The notes beneath the pieces were generated by a model. It worked only from the letters and a program-made list of their open reading frames with translations, was not told where the DNA came from and searched no databases. Below, piece after piece: positions 11,161 to 24,700 of a stretch of DNA of 64,000 nucleotides. The stretch's first letter is position 1. The number at the start of each line of letters is the position of its first letter. The position numbers were made by a program, and so were the translations under genes. Origin of the DNA: Membranipora membranacea (Eukaryota > Bryozoa > Gymnolaemata > Cheilostomatida > Membraniporidae); NCBI GenBank assembly GCA_914767715.1, contig OU612065.1, forward strand, positions 37,324,001 to 37,388,000, given 5' to 3'.

Positions 11161-12375
11161 ATGCATGGTCCCTTGCTCCTTGTCTGGACTTTGCAACTTA
11201 TCTCTGCGGCACCTTCTCCGACAGTCCTACACACAAGCAGATCAAACAACGCTACATTGAGTTACAATGCAGAGAACGCTCGCTCAGTAAATGAGACAAA
11301 AAAGTCCTTCAATGCTCAGGTTAGTTTGAACAATCAAACAGTTAGCTCAGACAAACTGTCAATCAGCTCCAACAGTGGAGCAGCAATCACTGACAATCGA
11401 ACAGTCAACCACAACACTGCAGAAGTGAACTCAACGTCTAACAATGTTCCAGTCAGCCCGAATAATGAGTCGACGAGGTCTGATAACCGCACAGACATCT
11501 TCCAGAATGGGATAGTGAATCCACATGCCTTCACTTTCCACCTCAACAGCCCACACCTCTGTTCTGGGGGCTCTGATATCTTACTATGGATACATTCAGC
11601 ACCTAAAAACTTCCGCTTGCGCTCACTCATAAGGAGCACATGGGGAAATCCGAAGATGTATAAACATCACAAAGTCAGCCTCGTGTTTCTTTTTGGAATG
11701 AGTACAAATAAAACCATACAAAGGATGATTGAATACGAGAGCGAGATATATAACGATGTAGTTCAAGAGACATTTATCGACAGCTATAAAAACTTGACCT
11801 ATAAAGCAATCATGGGTTGTAAATGGACATCACAGTTCTGTAGTTCTGCTGACTTGGTTATTAAAAGTGACGATGATGCTGTCATTGATGTATTTTTATT
11901 ATTGCGGCATATACAGAGCTTACGAGCTGAGGGGCGCATGGTTAATAACTCAATTCTCTGCAGCCATTGGAACCACAACCCTGTACAAAGATCTGGTAAA
12001 TGGATGCTTACAAAAGAACAGTATGCAGACGATTATTACCCTCCGTATTGTTCAGGGCTAGGTTTTGCAATGACAGGTGATATAGTGCCTAAGATGTATA
12101 ACCAATCCTTCCACATACCGTTCTTCTGGGTTGATGACGTATATCTATCTGGCATGCTTACGAAGGCTCTCAACGTCACCTTTGACAATCATAGCAGCAT
12201 TTATGGATTTATACCAAAAGAAGAATTTAAAGAGCAAACACAGACCAAGCGCCATGAGTATCATTACACATTCTACCATGTAGGCTATCAAGATATACTT
12301 CCAGCGCTATGGAAAAAGATATATCAAAGAGAAATCGACCGGCAGCGTTTTCTTGGATTATCACCTGTTGCTTGA
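11161..12375 (+). CDS. beta-1,3-galactosyltransferase family (GT31) glycosyltransferase
   Basis: Intronless, 404 residues. The ATG has a good context (ACCATG) and is followed by a hydrophobic leader (LLLVWTLQLISAA) that acts as signal peptide or short signal anchor, placing the enzyme in the Golgi lumen. Residues ~20-130 form an Asn/Ser/Thr-rich stem with many N-glycosylation sequons. The catalytic domain (~140-390) has the GT31 hallmarks: RSLIRSTWGN, the metal/UDP-sugar binding DDD motif in IKSDDDAVID, YPPYCSGLGFAMTG, and FFWVDDVYLSGM, which matches the family E/DDVY block. Such enzymes transfer Gal or GlcNAc in beta-1,3 linkage to glycoproteins or glycolipids; the exact donor and acceptor cannot be told. 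Single-exon coding regions are common in this family. AATAAA signals lie near 12459. Confidence 0.9.
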   Translation: MHGPLLLVWTLQLISAAPSPTVLHTSRSNNATLSYNAENARSVNETKKSFNAQVSLNNQTVSSDKLSISSNSGAAITDNRTVNHNTAEVNSTSNNVPVSPNNESTRSDNRTDIFQNGIVNPHAFTFHLNSPHLCSGGSDILLWIHSAPKNFRLRSLIRSTWGNPKMYKHHKVSLVFLFGMSTNKTIQRMIEYESEIYNDVVQETFIDSYKNLTYKAIMGCKWTSQFCSSADLVIKSDDDAVIDVFLLLRHIQSLRAEGRMVNNSILCSHWNHNPVQRSGKWMLTKEQYADDYYPPYCSGLGFAMTGDIVPKMYNQSFHIPFFWVDDVYLSGMLTKALNVTFDNHSSIYGFIPKEEFKEQTQTKRHEYHYTFYHVGYQDILPALWKKIYQREIDRQRFLGLSPVA

Positions 12376-12689
12376 CATTTCATTTTTTTGTGCTTAGTAA
12401 TATTGTATGGGTTTACTACTCTTATGCTTCAAATGTATAATATATACATACAATACATAAATAAATATGTAATATACATTTATAATTCATTTAATATTAA
12501 TGCAAATTTTTCTCCATCTATGCGTTAGTTTTTTATCCCGTCTGTAGAAGGAAAATACATATCTGCTACAATAAATAGTAATTCTTGGTCTGTTTAGACT
12601 GTGAAGTTTCCTTCACACAGATTGGGAGCAGTCAACATACAAACACTAGATGCTAAATCAAGTTGCCAAGTTTGCCCTAGAGAAATCCA
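12376..12689. other. 3' flank of the glycosyltransferase gene
   Basis: AT-rich 3' untranslated and intergenic sequence with overlapping AATAAA signals near 12459; nothing else seen. Confidence 0.5.
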
Positions 12690-12790
12690 TCTGTTTCTAA
12701 GCCATCTACCGCGGGTGGGATTGAACTTGGGTCTCCGCTGATAACTGCGAGCCCAGCCCCTGCACCTAGCAGGATAATATTGTTGGTTCC
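12690..12790 (-). repeat. tRNA-like repeat, second type
   Basis: On the minus strand the stretch reads TAGGTGCAGGGGCTGGGCT as an A-box-like part, then a GCGGAGACCC block and a B-box-like AGTTCAATCCC. This is the layout of a tRNA-derived SINE head or tRNA pseudogene. It differs from the SINE at 7033 in sequence. No pairing acceptor stem is evident. Confidence 0.45.
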
Positions 12791-15700
12791 ATGATTCAAA
12801 CATCTAAGCAGCTCGACGTACATCAGCTCATGAAAACACAGTGATGGTGAACCCTCAAAATCATCTCCGAAAAATATTGCAAATATTAAAATCCCCTTTG
12901 AGACAATGCTTGTAAAAGCGTGATATAATTTGCAAGTAAACCGGCCTGCAGTGGAACATGTTAAGGATTAACAGAATTACTGGATCATAGCTTGGTTAAA
13001 CTGTAAGCCCATTTATCTTAAATCTGAGAGATGAAATGTAAAACCATCAAAGGTTTCAGCCCGTATCATCCTATATACCTGCCGTAATATACTCAAGAAA
13101 ATGTAATTACAAAGGTAAACTAAATTGAAGATGGGAAAGTACTCTCTTTTTGAATGGCCGCTGTGAGGAACGGAAATGGTTCCTGCATATACTTCTAAAG
13201 TATATGCTGTGAGGAACGGAAATGATACTTAACCTAGCGTATACTTATTGTATATGCTGTCCCACTTTAATGAACTCTAAGTAAATTAGACCTAACGCTC
13301 GAGCACCAGCGTACTATCAATTTACAAAAGGAATTAACAACAACTGTTAATTGATGAGAGTTATACTTTATTTACTTCAACAAGTTATAATATATAATAT
13401 ATATATCACTTACTCATTACTGAAAATCGTTAAGGCTCCTGTTATGAAAAATGATACTTAAAAAGTCTGTGCTACTTAAAATTTGACCCTGGCCTCCTTC
13501 ATATAGGTTTGGAGGGGGCAGAAATACAGGGTTCTGATTGGTTAATTAACAAAAACAGCAACAATTAATCTAAAAATATGTGGTTATTTGCTAACCGACA
13601 TTTCCTCATAACTAAATTAATGTCACTGTTGTGGTTATACTATAGTATTTCGGTCTGTTGTTGTTTGTTGATATCTGGCACTCAGTCTAGCATCTACTCA
13701 GTCTAGGAAGTTACTCTTCTATTTTAAGCTGTTTATGTCTATTTTTGTCGTGTGTTGTAATAGATCATCTTTCAGTCATGGTTTATGACATCAGCTACAC
13801 TTAATCTGTTGTTATCATTACTTCCTTGATGGATATATTCTGTGTCACGCTGCTTGCAGCTAATTCTGGTGATTGCTATATACCATGGAAGCTACTAGGT
13901 ACATTTGTATGAACATCTAAATTGTACCATCTAGCATCTGCGGCACCTAATGTAAAGCATCACCGGATTTCCTATTCTCAGTACTGACACCACACACCGA
14001 GAGATATTTCCCTCATAGAAAATACTGTTTACAGCAATTAAAATGCAAGATGTAAAAAAGGAAAAGATAGGATTAATCATGTATTTGAGAGTTGACTTTC
14101 AGTGGTCTTAAAATAAGTGACTTTACAAAAATTGGTCATCAGCATAATGATTGACAAAAGAGAAAGTTGTCATGTAGAATATTATACTGACGTAGTATGA
14201 TACAGGTTTATGGCCCCAGTAGAAATTTAAATCAAATTAAAAAAAATTTGGAACCTCCTGAGTTTGAAACTGGTGAGGGAGGGATAGCAATGAGCACAAG
14301 GATTGAGGCACAAGCTCCTACAGTACTCAGAGGCTTTTGTTTTGATGTTAGGCTTCAGCATACAGTATTGTAAGATTTCTTAGCCAAATGTATGTGTGGT
14401 GTGCGAAGTCACCCGAACATAAATCTGTGCCTCCCATTCAGACTTCTTAACCCAATAGATCAGAATAACTGACATTTATTATGCAACTAGCTGGTTGTCA
14501 ACCACAAATATCACCAATGATTCCATACCGCATACTAGCCATTTGAAGTGTTTAATCTCAACCACAGAATGAATCGTTACTTGAAGGAATGTTTGATGGT
14601 GAAAACCAATTGCCCATGGCTAGGCCAAAAAATCCACATTATATTTGGAACACTTTATATCACAGCATGAAGAACTCCACAGTTGCCTTGTCACAATGCA
14701 AATTTTTTTTTAAAACTAAATAGAGTGGCCGCTGTGACCAGGTTACCTGCACAGCATAGAGGCGTTTAACGAATTTCAGGCATTTATTTCAAAAACCTCA
14801 ATTTCCTGATCGGCGATGAGCATAGATGTCAATTCGCTTTGATTAATTGGATATACCACCAAATGACTGACCACATACTATTTGGAATTTTACATGTCAC
14901 TTTTTACATTTTACCACATACTAACATTGGCAATGACCAGACATGAGACAGGATCAGAAGTTCACATGTGGCTGCTTCAGCAGACAGCAGCTTTAGCCTC
15001 CGGAAATTTTTTCATATTTTTTCCGCAAAATATCGATAGTATGCGCTTACAGCAAGTTCCGCTAATTGAATATATGTTTTATTATTGCAAATGACTCATT
15101 TGCGGCGATCCGAATGGAGCTGTATCTTGGATATGTCATAAAAAGAATCATCCCAAAGTTTTCACATTGGCAACTGCAACCGTACTCAGCTTCTCAGAAT
15201 TGTCTCATGATAAATACATTATTATCCTTAGTCAGCAATATTTATAACCAATTGTAATGATTTATGAAGCATACTTATGAAAATATTGGTAGTACATGAA
15301 GCGTGCATGCCATCTTGTACCAGGTCAATCTAGGGCTGCTCCTCCAGTGCTCAGTCACTGCTTCTGCATTGCTGTTATTTGATCGATTGGTATAATAATA
15401 CATACTTGTGACATTACAGTATTTTATTCAATTCATGCTTGGATTTTTGGGTATAAATATTTGGTAGAACAATACAGCTTTTTACAAAAAAAATAGTAAG
15501 GATATATAATAATTTTGTACAAGGATGTCCTAACCAATCATATTGCACCAAAATGTTGAGATATGAACATGATTTGCCCTTTGACAATTGATATTCGATG
15601 GAAAACTTGAAAGTATTATCAATAATCAGTACGGTCATTACACAGTTCATGATTGTCCTCCGATTGGCAGTACATCATGAAAACAGACTGTAATAGAGGG

Positions 15701-15827
15701 TCGAATTCTCGCTACATCTTTATCTAGGATGTGAAAACCTATGCACCATCTATCTAATCTAACGACTCAGACTCCATTACTTGACTTGAAGTCTGCTGCT
15801 TAGACTTACATTGATCTATCTTCTCAT
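12791..15827. other. intergenic region with short duplicated motifs
   Basis: No gene recognised. The motif GCTGTGAGGAACGGAAATG occurs twice in tandem (about 13159-13177 and 13207-13225), each beside a GTATATGCTG-type segment. A related TGGCCGCTGTGA block lies near 14726, so fragments of one repeat family are probably present. AT repeats lie near 13388. The last few hundred bases should hold the 3' UTR of the BICRA-like gene. Confidence 0.4.
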
Positions 15828-18800
15828 CTACTCATCATATTCGTATTCATTTTCCTCTGCTTCATTTCCACTGATACTTGGATATGATGCGTAATGAGCA
15901 AAAGGCACACTGTCCTCATTGATGGCTTGTTGAGTGCCGGTATAAGTTGTGGCGTCCCATTGTAATGGCTCTTCAGTACTGTTAATCTCACTTCCAGATT
16001 CTTCGCCTTCATCCTCGCCTTCAGTCTCAAAGTCATTCTCAACATTATATCCATCGTTAGAATCTTCATCAACAACATGATTTGAATTTTCAGCCATATT
16101 GGAATGGTAGCTATTATCTGCTCCCTGATTGGCCCATTCTTCTTCGTCACTGCTGACAGAAGGACGATTTCCATTTTTATGAAGGTTGAAGCCTGACTGG
16201 CTGTCTTCATTGTAGGTGTGTTCAGAACCGATTTCGCTGGCACCATCGTCAACAGCGTCATTATCCCAGTTGACTGTCACTCCACCTGTTGAAAGATAAC
16301 ACCTTAGAATTTGAAATCTGAAGAAATGTTCTCGACATCGACCCCTCCTCCAAAATCATTCAAAATAACCAAGCTTTCAATCAAAGTGATTGTTCTTGTT
16401 ACTGTTTTGTTGGTGAAGATTTCAAGGGAAGAGGTGACAGAGGTTGCAAAAAGAAGCGAAACACAATCAAGATATTTGAAACATTGACCAGTTTAAAAAA
16501 ACCCACCATTTTCTGGTTCCTCCAGTTCCTCATCAGTGTCTTGTTCTGCCTCGTTATCAACCTCAGTATTATAGCTGCTCACACTCGACGCTGCCTCCCA
16601 GTTATCGTTACTGTGCTTCTTAATCCTTAGCTTGATAGGAGGAGGAATAGAGTCCCCGATCTTCAGTTTGATGGACGGATGAGACTTTTCAGCAGGAATT
16701 TCCTCCTCTTTAACTTCCTCTCTCGAGGGCCACTGATAGTTTATGAGCTGTTAACAAAATATAGTAAAGCAGATGATATACATGAAAATATCAGTTTTGG
16801 TCAAATCAGGGCGATTCATAAACAAATTGAAACATGCGGCTTTTAAGTGGAGGTTGGAGACTGATGAGATGATATGGTATGCTCGAGATGCTTGGGTAAT
16901 CCGTTTAACAGCCGTAAAACAATAGACCTGTTCAGCTTACATTTACAGTTTTATTACAGTATACTCAAGTGACCAGTAGCGGAGTTATTAAGACAACACA
17001 CAGCAATTACTGTGGGATGATTAATAGAAAAACCTATAAATTTATGGTACATACCCTGTTCTTATTGATTTTAAGGGACAGAAGCGGTTTCTCAGGCTCA
17101 TCATCACCTTCACTTTCAATATCCACATCCTCATTCTCTGAATTGTCCTCACACGCAGCAGAGCCTTGGGATTCCAGACCTGATGCTTGGGATTCCGGGG
17201 ATACCCTCTCACTTGCATCATCGGGCGTGTCCCTACCACCCGTCTCACTACCATCATCAGTTGAGTTTTCATAGTCTGAATGATCTGCGGCTTCAGGGTC
17301 ATCAACTGATTGTTGCTGACTGAGATGGTCATGTGACTGCTGCCGCTGCTCATATTGGTCTATACTAGATGTTTGAGAGTTTTGGCGCTCAAAGGTTCCA
17401 TGAGATTCATGGCTCGATTGCCGATTAAAGTTTCGATCATTCAAGGAACTAGCGGAATTAGAACGAGATATTCCCTCTCTTGGCCTTTGAGGCGGCGAGC
17501 TGAGATTTTCTGTAATACTGTCATCATTTGGCACAATGTTGCTGCTATTGACAACGTCGACTTCCATATCCTCATCATCCTCATCGTTTGAATCGTTGAG
17601 ACTGCCTCCACTACCGCTATTGTTCATCGGCAGCTCGGGAGTTTTAATACTGGTTGATAATTGTCTACCATAACTAGTGTTAATACCGTATCCATCATTG
17701 GACTCGTAATTCATTGATGAGATCTTAATAGGAGAGCTAGTCATATGGTCTGTAATAATTGGTGGGCTTTTAAGCCCCGGATCATCCATGTCTAAAGTTG
17801 GAGTAGGGGGTAGGACAGGAGTGGACGGTTCATGCTGTAATGTGATACCTGGAGTAGGGGGTGTCGGTGGAGTTCCAATACTGATTAGTTCATCTTCACT
17901 GTCACTATGGCTATGTTCAGAATGTTTATCATTGTTGACTGACTTCTCTTGTGAGGCAGGTTGTAGAGAATGATCACTTAGCTCGGGATCATCACTTTGT
18001 TTTATGAAAGAGTAAGGGCTGCTTGACTCATAATCAAACTTCAGAGTCACATCGCCCTGAGTTATCTCTACACTCGGGCTTTCATCGTCTTCCTCTCTCT
18101 CCTCGTTCTCTTTTTCATCCTCATCCTGAGCATCTAAGTCGTCATCATCTGATGTATTTCTGTGTATGCGACTGAGCTTATCATGCTCTTCTAGTCTATC
18201 AATATTATGCCTTCTTCGTTTTCGTTTTTTATCTCGAAGTTCTTTGGGAAGTTCAGATTCTTCGGGATATACTGAGCGCCGTTTAGCGGCTCTCATCTCT
18301 CTAGCCTCTCTGGCAGTCGCTCTCTTCACCCTCTTAATTATATCTGGTTCCGGTTCCGCCATGAAGTGTGATTTGTGTTGTAGATATGTGGGTAGGTTAG
18401 GAGATGGCGGTTTAGCTTCTAGTTTTTCTGGGGAAGCTTCCTTCTCATATTCCTCCTCTGGTTCTTGTACAGGAGGTGGGTCTGGTGACGGTTCTGGTGA
18501 TGGTTCGGGTGTAGGGGAGGGTGGTGGTGTCGGGTCTTTGGCTGGTTTAGTATATCTGATTTTGAACATCTCTGAAACACAAACACATGACACAATGAAG
18601 TTTGGAATGTTCTCATTTAATCCCAATAGTCTGCTGGAATAAGGCAAATAATTGCAGTCGAAAATAACTTCTTTTTTTCATAGATTTGACCAACATATGA
18701 GCACTTGACCTCAACTCCTCACTATTCCATGAGCCAGTAAACAATTTATCTCTAGGTTGTAAAATCTGGACTTATAGATGTTATTTTTGTCTGAACATCT

Positions 18801-21800
18801 CAAGGTAAGCCCTACTTAGTGAGAGACAGATATTGATTTATTGACTGTTAGGATTAGGTTATGGATTAATGAATCCAACTAATTATCCTCTTCCAGGAAC
18901 CTTTGAAGGGATATCTCTATAAACCAAACACTGCAATGCCTAGTGAGAATAGGAACTGAATGGCCATCACCTACATTGATCTTCTGTTTCCGGTTAAAAT
19001 CACTCTCTGGTCAAGTCCACAGCATGGATTAAAATACAACTTTACAAAATTACATATAAGACAATATAATTAGCTTAAATATTCCTTCTATTATTATAGG
19101 CAGAATTAAATTTGGGTGACTTTGCTGTAAGCAAAACTAGAATTCAAAAATAAAATTCTCTACATATTCGTTGGCTCACCAATATCCTGTTCTGCGAGCA
19201 GCTTGTCATTGTCTATTGCCTCTTTTTCATCATCCAGCAGTAGTTTGGCTATGAGTAAGTCTTCAGTTTGATCAGTAGGTGTCATACTTTCCTTCCACAG
19301 ATATGGCCTGAGCCTGTCTGTTAGCTCTTCTTTATCTAGCACCTTATCATGAGCGGTAGTTTCATACAAAGTCTCCTCTGAAAAATAACATTGTAGCATA
19401 TTGGTGTCAGGTGCTTATTGTATATGGTATAATTGCTCTTTTTGTGCATGTTTGTATTAAATTGATGTAACTTCTGCTTCTAATGGTGTGCACAGATACC
19501 CTTGGTGGCAGACTGTAGCAGAAGTCAATCACAGAAGGATGAATGCTACTTGAAAAAAAACGTGCTTGGAGTCGCAAAATCAATACATGTCTTTAATTTG
19601 CACCAAAAATCAAAGCCTCGGAATAATCTCGAGCTGAAATCGTTTTTCAGGAGAAGATAACACAGAAAATCACTGAACTTTTATTTTCTTTCTATTTGGT
19701 TTACATGGACTTACCTTGGAGCACTCGATACGCTTTATATGGCTCTGATTTGTAATACAAGTGATATCGGAGTAATCTCTCTTTGACTTGACGAGCACTG
19801 AGGAAAGGCTTCTTGTAGTAATCCTGACGCACTAGTATCTCCTGATCCTTTTGTATCTGACCAAGCAGCCTGAATATCAGAGGACAGAATAGAAATAATG
19901 ACGAATGGGGAAAAATTTTATAACTGTCCTGGCAATTTGTTAAGAAATTCTTCCTGTAAGATTTGTCTGTTTTTAACTTTCTCAATACAGTTCCTTTTGA
20001 TCATCTTCCAGCATTGAGCAGTAATTTTGCAAGATTATTAACCCCAAATTAATTGAGTACCAAGCATAACTAATAGTCTAGGCTTTGGAGACACTCAGCA
20101 AGATCACTAAGCTCAAAATATTTAAATACTTGACAGCCTGAGTTGGTAGGATGACTACAGTAGCCTGATGACAACAATGTAAAGTTGCCACTCATCAAAC
20201 TATGACTCACCTATCAGACACCCGTTTACTGGAGAACATTGGCACTTTAGGTTTCTTGGCAGAAGGTAGAGGTCTGCTGGGAGTTTTAATATTGTTTGTT
20301 TGTGGAGGTACAGGTAATGTTATCTGCGGAGCTGCAGGCCTAGACTGAGGTGCTGGTACAGAAGGTTTAGAAGGTAGGGGCCCAGTAGGTATCACCGGTG
20401 TAGTGGCTGGACTACTGGTACCTCGAGATGCAGGTCTACGCCTACCACCTTATAAGTGGAAGAATAACCGATAATGTGTGTGTATCTTGATATGGAAGCA
20501 TAATGACATGGCATTCATTTACAGAGAGGTAGTAGGTAGCACTGGGGTTATTATTTAGTACTAAACACAGCCAATTTTGTAGGGAGTATATTGTATTGAA
20601 TGCAGTAAAAGAGTCAGGAAAAGATTTAAGAATAGAACAAGTATTGACAAGATGGTAAAGCAATTTATTGACCTTTTTAATAACGTAAAACAAGGTAGCT
20701 CTAACAGTATGAAATGTTAATAAATCATGTAACGGTAAACATTCTGAGTTCTGCGTCACATACTGACACCAACATGTTTAACAGACAAGTTGTCATACTT
20801 TGCATTTTGGTATTACTGACAAACATAAGGCAAATTTGAGCACTTCCAATTCATACATACCCCTGCCTGGGCGCGATCTGGAAGTATTTTGAGGTTTAGG
20901 AGTTGTTGGCTGAGGCTGCAGTCCACCAGCGGCCTGCTGCTGTTGGGCTTGCTGCTGCTGCCGAACAAACACATTCTGCAGGATGATGTTTGTCTGCTGG
21001 ACAACAAACTCATGCTGTGCTCTAGCTGGCATCTTAGCCATTATCTCTACAAATTCTTTCTTTTGGTTCTCCATCAGCTGAATGTTGTATATTTGGGTGC
21101 CGACCTGTAAGAAAAAAAATATATAGCTGAGGGGTAATATACACATCAACGCTGCAAAGCGTTGACGATAGTTCTACTGTTCTGCGCTCACATGAGGGAA
21201 CGTGGGCATAATTATGTGATGGTGATTACTCTTTGCTAATAATAAGTCGTGATGATATATCTATGAAGTTATGGTTACAGTATTGAGATTACAGCTGTGT
21301 TGTGAATTTGGGTCAATAGATCTCATCAAGATAAGATAAGATAATAAGAGTAAAACTTCACGTTTCATCCAGGAAATGTCAGCATCGGCAATTTCATAAA
21401 ACTATATATTATTATGTTTTTTATTTTTGAATTGTCTCCTCATTGACACAGTAATGATAACTCCTTTGCTTTAAAACAGAGTTATCCGAGATAGATGATG
21501 ACATACCTTGACATTAGAGAACGCAGCTATTACATTCATAATGTTGTTGGCTGTAACAGTTTGGCCACCACCAGGAACTGAAACAAAATAAAATGTTAAT
21601 TTACCACTATTTAATCATTGGTATCTGATTAACACAGACAATGGTTTTCCAAGCCAGGCAATATTTCTGTCAAGACTTTGCGGAAGAGAAATATGGATAT
21701 AAGTAAAGACACTGGAAGAGATTCATGTTTTGCAAATCACTTTCATTCAATATCCATATCCATGAATACACAAACCTGGCTCTACAATCTTTTTGCTTGT

Positions 21801-23748
21801 GTCTGCGCTTGCACTTAGTTGAGCTAGTCCAGGTTGAAGCATCTGTGGGGCTTGCATCATGCCAGGCTGTGCTGTGTTAGCTGGAGGCACGGGTGGTCCA
21901 GGTGGCTGGAGAGGTGCTGGAACTGAGGCAGCACCAGCTGGCTGCATCTGTCCACCAAAAGCCTGCTGCTGAGGGTTAGGAAGCCTAGGCTGAGTACCAG
22001 GTGCTGCTCTCTGAGCGTACATCTGAAACTGCTGCCTTACGTTGCTCATGACGTGCTGTTGGGCTTGTAATAATGATGACAATGCTTTTTTTCCTTGAGC
22101 GTCCAGATCTTGCTTTCGTTTGAGTATCTCGATTTGTTCGTTTATTTTATTGAGCAGTTGCTGAGTTTGAGGCGTGACTGTTACTTGGGTATTTCCTGAG
22201 GGGAAACTCATCAGCGGTGTTTGAGGGGTTTGAACCATAGCGGCGGAAGTACTTGGTAAAGAATTCAGTTTTTGTTGACTAGATAAAAACGGTCCATTAG
22301 TTACAGGGACCATTGATGGCAAAGACATATTGTTTGGCTGTGGCTGAAGTGGCATCGCAACATTTGCAACTTGCATGGCACCAAAGTTAGAGTTTGGGGG
22401 TTGAATGGGAGGCTGGCTAACATCGACTGGCACAGCAGATACAGGGGGCATAGACTGAGGATGAGATACAGCCTGCAGCTGGTTAAACTTCTGATTTGTA
22501 TGTGGCATGTTAGTCTGCGCCATCGTACTGGGTATTGGTACACCAGACTGAAGGGGCACCTGTTGCTGCTGGGATGTCATAGTAGCTGGCAGTGCCTGTC
22601 CAGGTGGCATACTTCCGAGCTGAATTGGTTGTGCTGTAAAGACTTGCTTCCCACCAGCCTGTTGCACCTGGCCGACAGGCTGTTGGATGAGCAGATGTGT
22701 ACCATTAGCCGTCTGTATGATTGGATATAGCTGTCCATTTATTAGAACATGTTGTATTCCTTGTGGTATCAATACATTATTAGGACCTGCTGCCACACCA
22801 GGAGGCCCTGGGATCTGTCCATCTACTTTAGGAAGAATTTGTGGCTGACTTCAAAATAAAATAAAAATAAAAAGGCATTAATTTGATTTATTTTTAATGT
22901 ATTGATGTTGATATAAAAATATGTAACAATGTTTTCTAAATTTCAACAAGACATCTACAAAGCCTCTCATCAACCATCAATGACATGGTGGTTGTTTCCT
23001 GCGACTTAGTAACTAACACCACGACAAACGAGTATATTCATCTGGATGGTAGGGCAGTGTAACTTCTATATTATTTCAACTATCAGAACATTATCTAGCT
23101 ATTCTAGCTGATTGAGTAATTTCGGATAACAATGTACATACTCAGTCACTGTTAACTGAAAGCTCAACTATAGCTGTCACTTACTTTCCATTGCCTTTAG
23201 GTTGTATGTTTGGAAGCCCTTTAGATAGATTTGATGTTGCCGTGCTCGTGGTGGTTGTAGTGGTTGGGATGGTCACCCTCACTGGAGGAGTAGGGGTAGC
23301 CGTAACCATCGGCCTCACATTGTCTTTATTACCATTTGTCTGCAATATTATTATCTATGTATTCAACTGATTGTCTTTGTAACAATCACGAGTCACAAGT
23401 GATTACAAAGGTATAAGTAATAAAGTAAGAATAATGTGGTGATGCGTGCGAGTGCGTATGTCTCAATCTTTTTCTGAATACTTCCACATACATTAATACC
23501 CAATTTCTTCTGCCGCTCGGGGCAAGAGTCTGGGCCACTAATACTAATTAATACTGCTCTTTTCTCCTCGGTTGGATAAAACGGATCACCCGATAGGATG
23601 GCCCAGATAGCTCCCGCCTCGTTTGGTTAAAAATGTACAATATGAGAAATCAGGTTGTATGTACTCTTAATCATGCAGAACATACCACTTGTGTTGCATT
23701 TTGAAGGTTTGCAGGAGTATTTGGTGTGACAGTGTCACTATTTTCCAT
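15828..23748 (-). CDS. BICRA: BICRA/BICRAL (GLTSCR1)-like subunit of the ncBAF chromatin remodeller
   Basis: About 11 coding exons, read from 23748 (ATG) to 15828: 23748-23686, 23341-23187, 22845-21776, 21578-21508, ~21105-20863, ~20448-20212, ~19869-19715, ~19379-19185, ~18571-17058, ~16749-16508, ~16286-15828, giving about 1,460 residues. The N-terminal half is Pro/Gln-rich (from ~20 to 500). The GLTSCR1 domain spans the exons at 19869 and 19379: KDQEILVRQDYYKKPF, then KERLLRYHLYY, then LLIAKLLLDDEKEAID. This matches the vertebrate KDQ..V..DY..PF....DALKRLLPYHV block and the following EEK segment. The C-terminal half is acidic and Ser-rich (many D/E/S runs) with a basic KRKRRRHN stretch in the large exon, a possible nuclear signal. 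In vertebrates these proteins join BRD9 and SMARCA4 in the non-canonical BAF complex. Domain identity is sure; orthology to BICRA versus BICRAL is open. Confidence 0.85.
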
Positions 23749-24700
23749 TTACAAATGAGTAAACCACAATCAGAAACTGATTCAAGGAGTTGTCTTGTCC
23801 TACACAAACCCAGCTAGTTTCGCAAAAGTCTGACAGTCCTTGGTAAACCAATCTATCAGGTTGACTCCTGTTGCTTACTTCTAAGATCACCACCTGTCAT
23901 ATACAATAACATAATTTAGAAATAGGAATTACCATCATGAATCACAATGAACATAGGTCTTATCTGGTAAATCAATACAATATTTGAGAGAAACAGTGCA
24001 TTAGCAGATAATAGCTGTATCAGGGGTAGTAACACTACAACCTAAACAAATTTATACTCAAACTTCATCTCTTTAAAAAATATTGTGGAATTTTAATATT
24101 GAAATTGATAGATTTGAATGGGATTATCAATTCATTCACAATATTCTTCAGGCTCTAAAGCTTTTGTATGAAAACTCCTCATGTTGCTACCCCTAATGAA
24201 GGCAAATGACAAGTGCTCGCCATCTTTGATAGTGGGAATAATAGAGATTGGTGGCCGAGCTTCTGCAGCACAAATACAAGGTAATAAACTGTTTTTGGTC
24301 ATTCTATCATATCACAATTTGTTGCCTGACATTTGACAATGTCATTGTTACTTTCTTTTTGCCCAGTTGTTAAACGATGTGCACAAAAAAAGAAGAGTGT
24401 TTCCGGGATCACCTGCCAGAGTTCATAAAAAATACTGTCATCAAAATCCAGGGCTTTTAACAGCAGAAAACTCATCTGGAACCACTGTTCAGGCCATACA
24501 GCCACTGGGAACAGTGGTCATGAACATATTGACATGCATTGGTCCACAACAGTTACTAATACACATAACATTAGGGCTGTGATAAACAATAAATTGTAGT
24601 AGAAAGTACTCACCCAAGTTACTTTGGTCGATAGCTGTATTCTTATTGGTGGTTCATGGTTTGATTTGACCTATGAACCTCATTTGCATACGACGTCACA
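23749..24700 (-). promoter_or_regulatory. predicted 5' UTR exons and promoter of the BICRA-like gene
   Basis: The coding exon can be extended upstream to an acceptor (ATCTTAG) at 23881. A strong donor (TTGG|GTGAGT) ends a candidate non-coding first exon at 24614. Just upstream of it, on the minus strand, are a CCAAT box (ACCAATAAG, about 24640), a CRE-like TGACGTCG and an octamer ATGCAAAT (about 24682-24697). The spacing is that of a Pol II promoter. Motif-based inference. Confidence 0.4.

Noticed and set aside
15824-16261. Met-rich overlapping frame on the minus strand
   Set aside because: Shadow of the last BICRA-like exon in another phase; the acidic frame continues the spliced protein and has the proper stop.
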